Part shown: positions 1-7,685 of the stretch, in pieces
How the letters are laid out: every line of letters begins with the position of its first letter
How positions within the stretch are numbered: position 1 is the stretch's first letter
Assembly: GCA_946478755.1 (NCBI GenBank)
Contig: CAMLDJ010000059.1
Location: 1-22,732 of the forward strand
Direction: 5' to 3'
DNA: 22,732 nt
DNA from: an uncultured Pedobacter sp.
GTDB lineage: Bacteria; Bacteroidota; Bacteroidia; Sphingobacteriales; Sphingobacteriaceae
Position numbers and translations under genes: made by a program
The notes under the pieces: model-generated
Seen by the model: only the letters and a program-made list of their open reading frames with translations
Databases searched by the model: none
What the model was told of the DNA's origin: nothing

Positions 1-703
1 GCCGGTGGCCCCGGAGATTATTCCGGATGGTAATGTTATCAACGGTTAGATAAGAAGAGTATAGCACCTGTACGGTCCAGAAACCGGCCTGCTGTGCATG
101 GATGTCTTTCAGGATAATGTTTTTTGAATCGGCAATTAAGATCGTTCTCGGTCTTTTGGCATCATAATCTACAATCCAGCGCAATCCTTTTGGGTCGTAG
201 TCTTCCTTACGTATCTTCCAGTAATAGTCCCAAAAGACTTTTCCCTGTGCATGAATTAAACCGGTCCCGCTGATACCAGCATGTTCCTGGTTTAGAATAT
301 TTAAGAGGGCGGCAGGCCATTTCATCTCTATTCCTGCCACACGTGTGTCGATGTCCGGATAATCTTTGATGTTCTCGCTTCCAAGGATTTCAACTTCTTT
401 ATCAATTTGAAAGTTTACCCCTTTTTTTATAAAAAGTGAGCCGGTCAGGTATTTTCCCGGAGCAAAGGAAACCGTTCCTCCGCCTTTTGCTGCACATTCA
501 TCTATAGCACGCTGAATGGCCTTGGTATTTAGCGTTTTGCCATCGTTTATGGCTCCGTATTTGTTTACATTGTAGACCGCGTTTCGGAAATTGATCGGCT
601 TTGCGCCAACCTTTGATACCCATTCCGGCTCCTTAGGCTGGCTAAATGAGGAAACAGAAAATAATAATAAAGCAAAAAATAACAGCGCGTTCGAAAATCT
701 CAT
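1..703 (-). CDS. GH28 polygalacturonase-like enzyme, N-terminal part (cut by window edge)
   Basis: Translating from the ATG at 703-701 gives 234 residues with no stop before the window edge, so the C-terminal half lies outside. A signal peptide (hydrophobic residues about 7-18) is followed by a probable cleavage before Gln22 in SSFS-QPKEP. Residues about 46-75 hold the entry to a right-handed beta-helix of the pectin-lyase/GH28 type: NKYGAINDGKT, then AIQRAIDECAAKGGGTV. Later stretches (GISGTGLIHAQG, then KNIILKDI and LTVDNITIRNN) are successive helix turns. GH28 enzymes hydrolyse alpha-1,4-galacturonosyl or rhamnogalacturonan linkages. Their catalytic motifs (NTD, DD, GHG, RIK) lie further on and cannot be checked here, so activity is inferred. 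It is separated by 317 bp from the pectate lyase gene upstream, suggesting its own transcription unit in the same pectin locus. A related beta-helix family is the main alternative. Confidence 0.85.
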   Translation of the reverse strand, partial: MRFSNALLFFALLLFSVSSFSQPKEPEWVSKVGAKPINFRNAVYNVNKYGAINDGKTLNTKAIQRAIDECAAKGGGTVSFAPGKYLTGSLFIKKGVNFQIDKEVEILGSENIKDYPDIDTRVAGIEMKWPAALLNILNQEHAGISGTGLIHAQGKVFWDYYWKIRKEDYDPKGLRWIVDYDAKRPRTILIADSKNIILKDIHAQQAGFWTVQVLYSSYLTVDNITIRNNLRGHR

Positions 704-1020
704 AGTGGTTTAAAAATATATGTGGTTAGGCCAAAAAACTAAAGCAATTTTAGCGTTTTACTGACGATAAACTTAGAAAGTAAAGCGCTAAACAGCAACC
801 TGTCTCATCCTGCCTAAGGCGAAATTACCTTCGGACCTATTTTTCAGCCCGCCAATCTGATTACACCAAGTTGGTTAAGAAAATTATTTACCAATAATTA
901 ACGAATATTAACCAGTCACTTTTCGGTTCCAGCCCCTTAACATCCGAAGAATATCCGAGCAACAGCCGCTTAAAAGCCGACCATTATCAGTTAACTAAAA
1001 GTTAATCACCACCATTCATG
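704..1020. other. Intergenic region with inverted repeats between pectate lyase and GH28 genes
   Basis: No credible coding sequence is seen in this 317-bp stretch. Two AT-rich hairpin candidates can be read. One is 16 bp past the lyase stop (TTAACT at 991-996, AGTTAA at 1000-1005). The other is a nested pair at 872-914. Neither is followed by a convincing U-run on the minus strand, so neither is a textbook terminator. No exact TAnnTTTG promoter is visible upstream of the GH28 start. The nearest is a 7-of-8 match read on the minus strand (TAAGTTTA, about 763-770) without a clear -33 partner. The length and structure suggest a transcription unit boundary, which is inference. Confidence 0.5.
872..914 (-). 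other. Nested inverted repeat in intergenic region, possible terminator or regulator site
   Basis: The outer arms TGGTTAA (872-878) and TTAACCA (908-914) are exact reverse complements. Inside them AATTATT (882-888) and AATAATT (893-899) form a second exact 7-bp stem with a TACC loop. Both pairings are visible directly. As RNA the structure is AT-rich and lacks a U-run, so it would be a weak terminator; as DNA it could be an operator for a dimeric regulator. Its role is unknown. Confidence 0.35.
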
Positions 1021-2352
1021 TCATGGAAGGATTCCATTGAAGTAATCTTCAAGGTGGCTATAACCACTCGCGCTGATCATTGCGCCATCGCTTGCATTTT
1101 TGGGGTTCAGCTTGCTTTTTATTTCCCAGGCATCCGGAATCCCATCCTTATCCGTGTCTTTCGGAGCGTTGACAGAACGGTACACCGGCCAGCCCCCCAC
1201 CTGCTCCTGTGAATCGATTATTTTTCCTGAATTGTTGGTAACCTCGGTAATTAAGCCCATGTCGATGGGGTCCCTTAGTGGATAACTGGCTCCAACAGTT
1301 TTCAATACATCTGTATAAGCCTGCTTTGCAGATGATGTTTTTACGAAAGCTGTTCTAAAAGGTTTTTCTACGAGCTCAAACAGCACTTCACCCTTACCCT
1401 GGTCGCTATTGAACATGGCTTCGGGTTTACTGGTATGCTGCGGTCTTCCTTCTACTACATTACCTGCCAGATAAAATTTTGCTTTGGATGTTTTCGTCAA
1501 CACAATGGGAGCCGTCTCACTGCTATTGGGGCCAGGCTTGAGGTAGTTCCCTATGTAATTTACACTGATGTTTCCGCCAGTCATGCCGGTACATATATCT
1601 CCCCAATTGTACATCACATTATTTCTTACATCAATGGTAGGCCATGGCGGCTGGTTATAATTATCGCCCAACCGGGGGTTTCTGCCTTGATTGTCGATCC
1701 ATAAATTATGATGCAGCGTCATACCGCCTACTCCACGCACCAGTGAACCGAAACCATGCCTGCCCTTTTTATGGACACTTCGGCTTAACGATTGCCCGAT
1801 TAAACACCATTGCACCGTAATGTTATAAATATTACCAGAGGGAGAAAGCCCCTCATCAATCGACCAGTTTGCGCTGCAATGGTCAAGGATTACATCATGA
1901 GCATTTGAAATTACACTGATGGCATCCATTTCTTCGCCCGAAATATCACCAGGTCTGGCGCGAATGTAGCGCAGTACAACATCATGGGCAGAAATTCTTA
2001 GGTCCCTTCGTTTTAAACAGATTCCTTCACCTGGCGCGGTCTGTCCGGCAACGGTGATAAAAGGGTTACTGATGACGATCGTGGTTTTCAGATCGATAAC
2101 GCCTGAAACAGCAAAAACCACGGTCCTTCTTCCTGCGGCCTCGCAGGCTTCCCTGAAACTTCCGGGACCGGCATCATTCAGGTTGGTCACCACATAAACT
2201 TTACCTCCTCTTCCACCAACAGTTTTAGACCCAAAGCCTTCGGCCCCCGGAAATGCCGGTAAGGCTTTATCCTGTCCCAAAGCCTGTGCTGCAACTAAAA
2301 AACAAGATAGCAACAGTGCCCAGACCTTATTTTTATAACTTATATCTTCCAT
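1021..2352 (-). CDS. Secreted polysaccharide lyase family 1 pectate lyase
   Basis: Predicted to cleave polygalacturonate by beta-elimination. The reading frame opens one codon earlier with TTG, but the adjacent ATG at 2352 is the better start and gives 443 residues. A signal peptide runs to about residue 26, with cleavage before Gln in ALG-QDK. The mature protein opens with AFPGAEGFG and GGRGGKVYVVTNLNDAGPGSFR, the usual start of Bacteroidota PL1 enzymes. Beta-helix motifs follow: ILDHCSANWSIDEGLS (about 155-170) with likely calcium ligands Asp157 and Asp166/Glu167, and HHNLWIDNQGRNPRLG (about 214-229) with the likely catalytic arginine at 224. The tail (about 399-438) has a calcium-loop motif DTDKDGIPDAWE, then GYSHLEDY. 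It is the last gene of the run, 40 bp after the six-hairpin enzyme gene. Family is certain; exact pectin substrate is not. Confidence 0.92.
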   Translation of the reverse strand: MEDISYKNKVWALLLSCFLVAAQALGQDKALPAFPGAEGFGSKTVGGRGGKVYVVTNLNDAGPGSFREACEAAGRRTVVFAVSGVIDLKTTIVISNPFITVAGQTAPGEGICLKRRDLRISAHDVVLRYIRARPGDISGEEMDAISVISNAHDVILDHCSANWSIDEGLSPSGNIYNITVQWCLIGQSLSRSVHKKGRHGFGSLVRGVGGMTLHHNLWIDNQGRNPRLGDNYNQPPWPTIDVRNNVMYNWGDICTGMTGGNISVNYIGNYLKPGPNSSETAPIVLTKTSKAKFYLAGNVVEGRPQHTSKPEAMFNSDQGKGEVLFELVEKPFRTAFVKTSSAKQAYTDVLKTVGASYPLRDPIDMGLITEVTNNSGKIIDSQEQVGGWPVYRSVNAPKDTDKDGIPDAWEIKSKLNPKNASDGAMISASGYSHLEDYFNGILP

Positions 2353-2392
2353 CAATGCTTTTTATTATCAAACAATACGACAACAAATCATT

Positions 2393-4537
2393 TTACATCA
2401 TTTTCTCAAATCCCTCCCACATCACCTTCCATTTTCCGTTTTTAGGAAAGCCCGGGTTTTCTATGGTATTCCCATCCCATCCTGCACACATCATGGCTAC
2501 GGCCGTAAGTAAGCCGCCATTGCCTGGCAGATACAGACGTAAACGATCATCCTGATAGTTGTGCCCGTTAACGAGATAGGTATTGGTACGGATATCCATC
2601 ATCAACGCATCAACTGCTTTCTCCGGCATATTGAGGCGCGCGGCGGTCATTGCTGTCATCGGAAAATCCCATCCCCAGGTATCAGCCCAGCTCCAGGTGT
2701 CCCAAACCAGGTTAAAGGTTTTTTTCATGACTGCTTTATCCAGCAGGCTGGTTTCCGGGAGCATACCGAAGGCCCCCAGGACTGAGGGATGATCTGTTTT
2801 ATATTCGGGATTCGTATAAGAATCTGTTGCACTTTCTGTAGCCAGATATACCCCATTCTGTTTCGGTAAAGGAGATAATCTGGAGATAACATCATCCCAT
2901 TTCTTATTCCTGGCCATTCCCAGACGCAGGCGCCATTGCTGTGCGGTTTTCAATGCCCATTCCCAGTAAGCCAGCTCATAAGTTGGATTGAAGGTCGTTT
3001 CAGCTTTGAAACGTTCCTGAGCTGGAATTAAACCGGGGCCCAAAACATAACGTTTCTTTTCTGCATCATAATGCGCAAAGGAAGCCATAAAATCTGCGGT
3101 GGAAAAAACCAGATCCTTATACTTTTCAAGCACTTTTTTGTCCTTGTGCGCCCGGTATTCCAGCTCGGTAAAGGTAATGATATGGGGCTCCTGCCAGATG
3201 AGCATGGCGCCAATAGAAGAAGGGGATTCATTGCCCTCATTATCCGTCATTTTTTGCCACCGCAGTCCATCAAAGCCCTGGCGTTTGGCAATATCAGCCG
3301 CTTTGTCCTTCACTTTAAAATACCAATCCACGCTTTTATTCAGCAAGGCTTGCCGGCCCCACAATGCAAAATGAACACCATGCCACCAGTGCATTTCCAG
3401 ATGTGGCTTGCCGTACCAGCTGTTATAAGTTAAGCCGGTTTCCTGGGGAGGAAAATTCCCTGCACACTGGATCTTAGTTAGATATTGTGATAGGACCACC
3501 CGCCGCTCCAATTCATTCGCACGTTTATCGGTGCTCCCGCTAAAATCAACAGCTGCACCACTCAACCAAAAGGCTTTCCATTTAATGATGCTATTGGACT
3601 GGACAGCTGCAAATGCGGGAAGGAGCGCTGTGTTTTTCTGCGCCGTAAAAAGACAGCTAAAATCGAATGTGTTTGAACTCTTATCGGGCGTGATGATAAA
3701 ATAATGCTTTGACTGCTCCTCGATCCGCCCACCGGTTTTCCAGGAAAACGAAGTGAAATAGGATGCAGAATCCAGCTGATGCTTTATCAGCGCCGCTTTA
3801 TTGCTGCTGTTTATTATCGTTGAAGTATGCCGCTCAGGATCAGCCCAGTTGTTACCTACATCAGCCCAATCGCCCGTAGCATAAGGAAAGCGTAACCGGA
3901 TCTTTAACCGCCCCTGTTTGATCAGTGCCGACTCCACTGAAGCGGCAATGATATCCCGATCCTGGTGACCAACAGTGATTACACTTACCGGGATACCTTC
4001 AAATGTAAAATTACTTTTTATTTCACCTGTCCAGGGATCGAGCTGTTGACTGATCTGCTGGATGTCTGCCGGAAGCGCCGGTTTCCCATCGGTTCTGATC
4101 AGTTCAAACCCGAGATTCCCCAGCTGTAGCCGGTGCACATTTTGCCGGTAAAAGTTTACCGCTTCTTTAACCCGCTGGGGTTCATTTAGCTGAACAGTAT
4201 AAGGGATCTTACGGCCATATTGATCATAATATTTATAGGCCTCCTCAATTTTGTAGTTCGCCGTATTTTTGAAGGTATCCCAACCCCATTCAGATTGAGT
4301 ACCCAGCGGCACACCTTTGGCGTAAGCATCGGGAAAGGTCTGCAATCCGGTAGCGTCGACGGTAAAGGCAAATTTACCATTACCGACTGAAAGAGAAGAC
4401 AGGGAGTCAATGCGGTCGACCAGCACCTTGTGCCGTTGCACCACTGCCTGACGATTTATTTGCGCATGGGCGCTGTTGGAAGGGCAAAAAAAAGCCAGCA
4501 GCGCCGCTGCAGTAAGATTAAAAAAAAGCATCTTCAT
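2393..4537 (-). CDS. Six-hairpin (alpha/alpha)6-barrel glycosidase-like enzyme, family unassigned
   Basis: A 714-residue exported protein with a type I signal peptide ending in AHA-Q (cleavage near residue 25). Residues about 47-68 (SLSVGNGKFAFTVDATGLQTF) resemble the start of GH65/GH95-type glycosidases, which pair an N-terminal beta-sandwich with an (alpha/alpha)6 barrel. From about 340 the sequence turns helical with many aromatics: EMHWWHGVHFALWGR (381-395), then FNPTYELAYWEWAL (516-529). A late motif YLPGNGGLLTAVAMMCAGWDG (669-689) recalls the conserved end of such barrels. Candidate acidic catalytic residues are Glu508 and Glu521, but I cannot assign them. It lies between two pectate lyases, 4 bp from the upstream one, so an exo-acting role on pectin-derived oligosaccharides, or removal of a neutral side-chain sugar, is likely. 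Fold moderately sure; substrate unknown. Confidence 0.7.
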   Translation of the reverse strand: MKMLFFNLTAAALLAFFCPSNSAHAQINRQAVVQRHKVLVDRIDSLSSLSVGNGKFAFTVDATGLQTFPDAYAKGVPLGTQSEWGWDTFKNTANYKIEEAYKYYDQYGRKIPYTVQLNEPQRVKEAVNFYRQNVHRLQLGNLGFELIRTDGKPALPADIQQISQQLDPWTGEIKSNFTFEGIPVSVITVGHQDRDIIAASVESALIKQGRLKIRLRFPYATGDWADVGNNWADPERHTSTIINSSNKAALIKHQLDSASYFTSFSWKTGGRIEEQSKHYFIITPDKSSNTFDFSCLFTAQKNTALLPAFAAVQSNSIIKWKAFWLSGAAVDFSGSTDKRANELERRVVLSQYLTKIQCAGNFPPQETGLTYNSWYGKPHLEMHWWHGVHFALWGRQALLNKSVDWYFKVKDKAADIAKRQGFDGLRWQKMTDNEGNESPSSIGAMLIWQEPHIITFTELEYRAHKDKKVLEKYKDLVFSTADFMASFAHYDAEKKRYVLGPGLIPAQERFKAETTFNPTYELAYWEWALKTAQQWRLRLGMARNKKWDDVISRLSPLPKQNGVYLATESATDSYTNPEYKTDHPSVLGAFGMLPETSLLDKAVMKKTFNLVWDTWSWADTWGWDFPMTAMTAARLNMPEKAVDALMMDIRTNTYLVNGHNYQDDRLRLYLPGNGGLLTAVAMMCAGWDGNTIENPGFPKNGKWKVMWEGFEKMM

Positions 4538-4541
4538 ATTC

Positions 4542-5858
4542 TTATGGTTTTACTAAACTAACGAGGTATAGTTCGAGATTGGTATAGCCAGAGCCACTTA
4601 CTTTAGCGGCATCTGCTGCGTTGTTAAAATCTAATTTGTTTTTCTTTTCCCAGCGGTCGGGAATTCCATCACGATCTGTATCTTTCCTGGCAGAAACAAT
4701 TTCTTTAACGGCTTGCTGTCCGCCAGCATCCGCTTCGGTTTTAAAGATCTGTCCTGTTTTACCCAGGCTTTTTAAATAACCGATAATCCGGTTGTCGACT
4801 GCGTCACGTTTTAATGAAGAACCAACCTCAGCCATGACCACCTTGCAGGCTTTGGCAGCAGTGCTAACCTTAACATTGCTTTTTGGCAGGAGTGTTGGTT
4901 CTTGGAGGAGCGTTGCAGTTTCTTCAATGATATCTTTATCGGTAACCAAACGTCCGTTTAGCTTCCCGTCTTTATTCAAATCGGTATAATTGCTCTTGTG
5001 ATAAACATGATCGGTAGCGGAGAACATGCTCAAAAAGTTATCCGTAGAGCTCGGCCCTGCAATGAAATAATTGCCAACGATATCCTGGTAGTGGTTTGCA
5101 CTCGAATGTCCACCTACAAAACCGCTTTTTCCCCAGTTGTAAACCACATTATTAATGAATTCAATTTTAGCCTTTGCTTTCGGGTTGCGGCTTTGGTTAC
5201 CTGCGAACAGGCAATGATGCATGGTTACATATTCAGGCACCTCTAACAGGGCCCCGAAACGCTGCGGGTCTATGCTTTCAGCAATCATGCAGTACTGAAG
5301 CGTGACATTTTTACTTTTCTTGATGTGCAGGTTATCCCACCTGCCCCATTGAATGGATACATGATCAAAAATAATATCGGTCAGGTTGTCGGCCACCACT
5401 GTACAGGAGCCTCTAGACATATTAATGCTTCCTCTGAAGCGGATATACCTGACGATTGTGCTATCCTTAAAGGATACCCCATTTCCATAAATGGTGATCC
5501 CTTCGCCTGGTGCGGTCTGCCCGGCAATGGTTGTCCTTGGGGAAACGGAAATCTTTCCCCCGATCTTAATGACCCCTGAAACATCAAAAATTATGGTTCT
5601 TCCGGGCTGACTTACAGCATCACGAAAGGAACCCTCACCGGAATCATGAAGGTTGGTCACCCGGTAAACCGAGCCACCACGGCCTCCGGTTGCAAAACGA
5701 CCGAAGCCTTCGGCCCCGGGAAAGGCCAGCTGCTGGGCATTAACATTGTAACCAAATAAAACCAAAATTAACACGCCACATAACAGTTTTAAAAAGCCGC
5801 TGGCTTTCACTGGGGTTCCAATCATTACATTCCGGTAAGGGTGATTCTTTTTTAACAT
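4542..5858 (-). CDS. Secreted polysaccharide lyase family 1 pectate lyase (paralogue)
   Basis: A 438-residue PL1 beta-helix protein sharing its plan with the lyase at 1021-2352: AFPGAEGFG (45-53), GGRGGSVYRVTNL, TIAGQTAPGEGI (110-121) and the terminal calcium motif DTDRDGIPDRWE (393-404). The signal peptide is long at the N end and ends VNA-QQL (cleavage near 41). A second ATG at residue 12 would also leave a complete signal. Calcium-site residues appear as FDHVSIQW with Asp165, and Asp175 downstream. The catalytic segment reads HHCLFAGNQSRNPKAK (214-229): Arg224 is kept, but the second arginine of the paralogue (RNPR) is lysine. An EF-hand-like loop DLNKDGKL (293-300) is extra. It follows the SusD gene by 86 bp and precedes the six-hairpin gene by 4 bp. 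Pectate or rhamnogalacturonan-linked galacturonan is the likely substrate. Confidence 0.9.
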   Translation of the reverse strand: MLKKNHPYRNVMIGTPVKASGFLKLLCGVLILVLFGYNVNAQQLAFPGAEGFGRFATGGRGGSVYRVTNLHDSGEGSFRDAVSQPGRTIIFDVSGVIKIGGKISVSPRTTIAGQTAPGEGITIYGNGVSFKDSTIVRYIRFRGSINMSRGSCTVVADNLTDIIFDHVSIQWGRWDNLHIKKSKNVTLQYCMIAESIDPQRFGALLEVPEYVTMHHCLFAGNQSRNPKAKAKIEFINNVVYNWGKSGFVGGHSSANHYQDIVGNYFIAGPSSTDNFLSMFSATDHVYHKSNYTDLNKDGKLNGRLVTDKDIIEETATLLQEPTLLPKSNVKVSTAAKACKVVMAEVGSSLKRDAVDNRIIGYLKSLGKTGQIFKTEADAGGQQAVKEIVSARKDTDRDGIPDRWEKKNKLDFNNAADAAKVSGSGYTNLELYLVSLVKP

Positions 5859-5944
5859 ATATTTTTCAATTAGTCTTTCTCGATATCATTCTTCATCATG
5901 CCTGCTCTATATAAGATTCTTAGCATCCTCTTCTTAAAACCGGG

Positions 5945-7657
5945 TTATTTCAGTTTAAAAGGTAAATACCAGTTGGTTTTATTGGCCAGCCGGGACCGTA
6001 CAAGTGCAGCCAAAGCCCCATCGCCGGCGGCTTCAAATTTGGCAGCAATCTTATCAGCCAGGTAATTTGGGTCAGTAGCTTCTCTGCGCAGGGCGATGCG
6101 CAGCAAGTCCTGCCAGCGATAGCCTTCAAATGCAGTTTCCAAAGCCTCTTCCGCTAAGATCTTATCCTCCACCTCAAGGATATTTGTGGTTTCGGTAATC
6201 GGAACATCCATGTTAACCGCACGGCCCCTGATTCCTGAATTCCGGTACCAATTCCCTCTGATGGTTCCACCATCACCATTAAAATCAAAAGGATATACAT
6301 CTGGTACACCATTATAGGTTGACTTGGTACCAAATGCAGCTTTGATTCCGCTGTTGATCAATGCTCCGGCTAAAAGCTTGCGATCCAAGCGGTTTGCCGC
6401 TTCGGCATAACGCAAATGCAGGATCGCTGCGCGGTAAATAACCCATACCCCTTTTTTCTCAAAGGGTTCGGTTAAACTGTAGTTAGGTGTAAATTTCAAA
6501 ACTTCTGGCTCTATCCCATTGAAATAGCGGTAAGACATATTTAGCCCTCTGCGATCGGTTAAGCTGCCATCTGTCCGGACCTGAGCGTCCCAGTTTTTGA
6601 CCGATAAAGCAGAAGGCTTAACCAGGTAACTTCCAGATGTTGAAAACAACTCCAGCAATGGGTTTCCGGGTGAAAAGCTACTGCTGAAAGGCAGGGTCCA
6701 CATCCGTTCCCAGTTTTGAATTCTATTCGCCAGCGGCGCACTGAATATACTTGACCATGGATTGACGACAGCGGTTGTTTTCAGGGAGTGATCAGTTGAA
6801 TTATCATCTCCAACACGATACGTATCATAAAGATCCACCTGCTGATCGGCACTAGAACTCAAATTGGTTCCAGTCTCCATCACATCTTTATAATAACTTG
6901 CAGCTTTGAGATAATTACCCTTCCAAAGATTTAAGTCTGCCAGAAAGGACCTGCGATGAATGAAGAATTTAAATACCCCATCTTTGATCAGGTACACATC
7001 CATAGGGAGGATGAGTGTTGGGCTGGCTGAAGAGGTATTTTGATTTAAAAATTCTCCCGGAGTCGCTTCAGTTTCGGCAATCAAACGTGTTAACAAATCG
7101 TCGAATGAGACTTTAGGAAATTTGCTTTCATCCTTCAGGTCATTAATATTGGTCAGGGCATCCGTTACATAGGGTATACTTCCATAATGAATCCCCAACT
7201 GGAGGTACAACCAGCTGCGCAAAAATAGAATGTCCGTATAGCGCTGATAGTACTCTGTATGATCAAGCAATTTCTTATCACGCATGATATTAAAGTTTTT
7301 CAAAGCGTCATTACAATTGATGATCACCTCATAAAAGGGCTTCGGATCTGCATAGGGATTGTCGGCCGCCACCGTTTGTGTCCCCAACTGTTTCAGGTAA
7401 TTGTTTGCATTAGGCGTTACGTCAAGTAAGTCGGCCCTCAGTTCATTTAACAATATATATCTATCGGCCAACCTTACAAACTTGCCATAAATACCCAATA
7501 CGGCGGCATCCGCATCATACACATTCCCATAGGTCTGAGCTGCTTCCAGGGCATCCTCCGGCGCTATGTCGAATGTTTTTTTACACGACGTGATGCTGCT
7601 CAGGCCCAGCATAAGCAATAAACATTTTATAATTGTGATGGATAAGTTCTTATTCAT
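5945..7657 (-). CDS. SusD/RagB-like outer-membrane glycan-binding lipoprotein
   Basis: A 570-residue lipoprotein that should cap the SusC channel at 7686-10883 and bind incoming oligosaccharide at the cell surface. The frame is open for 60 further codons upstream, but these overlap the SusC 3' end and make no sense as protein. The ATG at 7657 places a lipoprotein signal directly at the N-terminus (ITSC, acylated Cys25). The residues after the cysteine are KK, a charged start that in Bacteroidota favours surface export. SusD features include helical TPR-like segments (for example ILFLRSWLYLQLGIHYGSIPYV, written here in part, about 145-165), AAILHLRYAEAANRL, and the C-terminal AFEGYRWQDLLRIALR (about 509-524). 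The gene starts 28 bp after the SusC stop, the standard pairing. The glycan bound is inferred from the neighbouring pectate lyases. Confidence 0.93.
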   Translation of the reverse strand: MNKNLSITIIKCLLLMLGLSSITSCKKTFDIAPEDALEAAQTYGNVYDADAAVLGIYGKFVRLADRYILLNELRADLLDVTPNANNYLKQLGTQTVAADNPYADPKPFYEVIINCNDALKNFNIMRDKKLLDHTEYYQRYTDILFLRSWLYLQLGIHYGSIPYVTDALTNINDLKDESKFPKVSFDDLLTRLIAETEATPGEFLNQNTSSASPTLILPMDVYLIKDGVFKFFIHRRSFLADLNLWKGNYLKAASYYKDVMETGTNLSSSADQQVDLYDTYRVGDDNSTDHSLKTTAVVNPWSSIFSAPLANRIQNWERMWTLPFSSSFSPGNPLLELFSTSGSYLVKPSALSVKNWDAQVRTDGSLTDRRGLNMSYRYFNGIEPEVLKFTPNYSLTEPFEKKGVWVIYRAAILHLRYAEAANRLDRKLLAGALINSGIKAAFGTKSTYNGVPDVYPFDFNGDGGTIRGNWYRNSGIRGRAVNMDVPITETTNILEVEDKILAEEALETAFEGYRWQDLLRIALRREATDPNYLADKIAAKFEAAGDGALAALVRSRLANKTNWYLPFKLK

Positions 7658-7685
7658 ATCAATATTTTTTCTTTTTCTATAAGTA

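Noticed and set aside
991..1005. Short hairpin as a terminator for the pectate lyase gene
   Set aside because: The 6-bp stem is all A/T except one pair and has no U-run after it on the minus strand, so it is too weak to call.
2353..2355. TTG start one codon before the ATG of the distal pectate lyase
   Set aside because: The adjacent ATG is the more likely start and the signal peptide is unaffected.
5859..5944. Possible promoter in the 86-bp gap between SusD and the first pectate lyase
   Set aside because: No TAnnTTTG element or hairpin terminator was found, so the genes are treated as co-transcribed.
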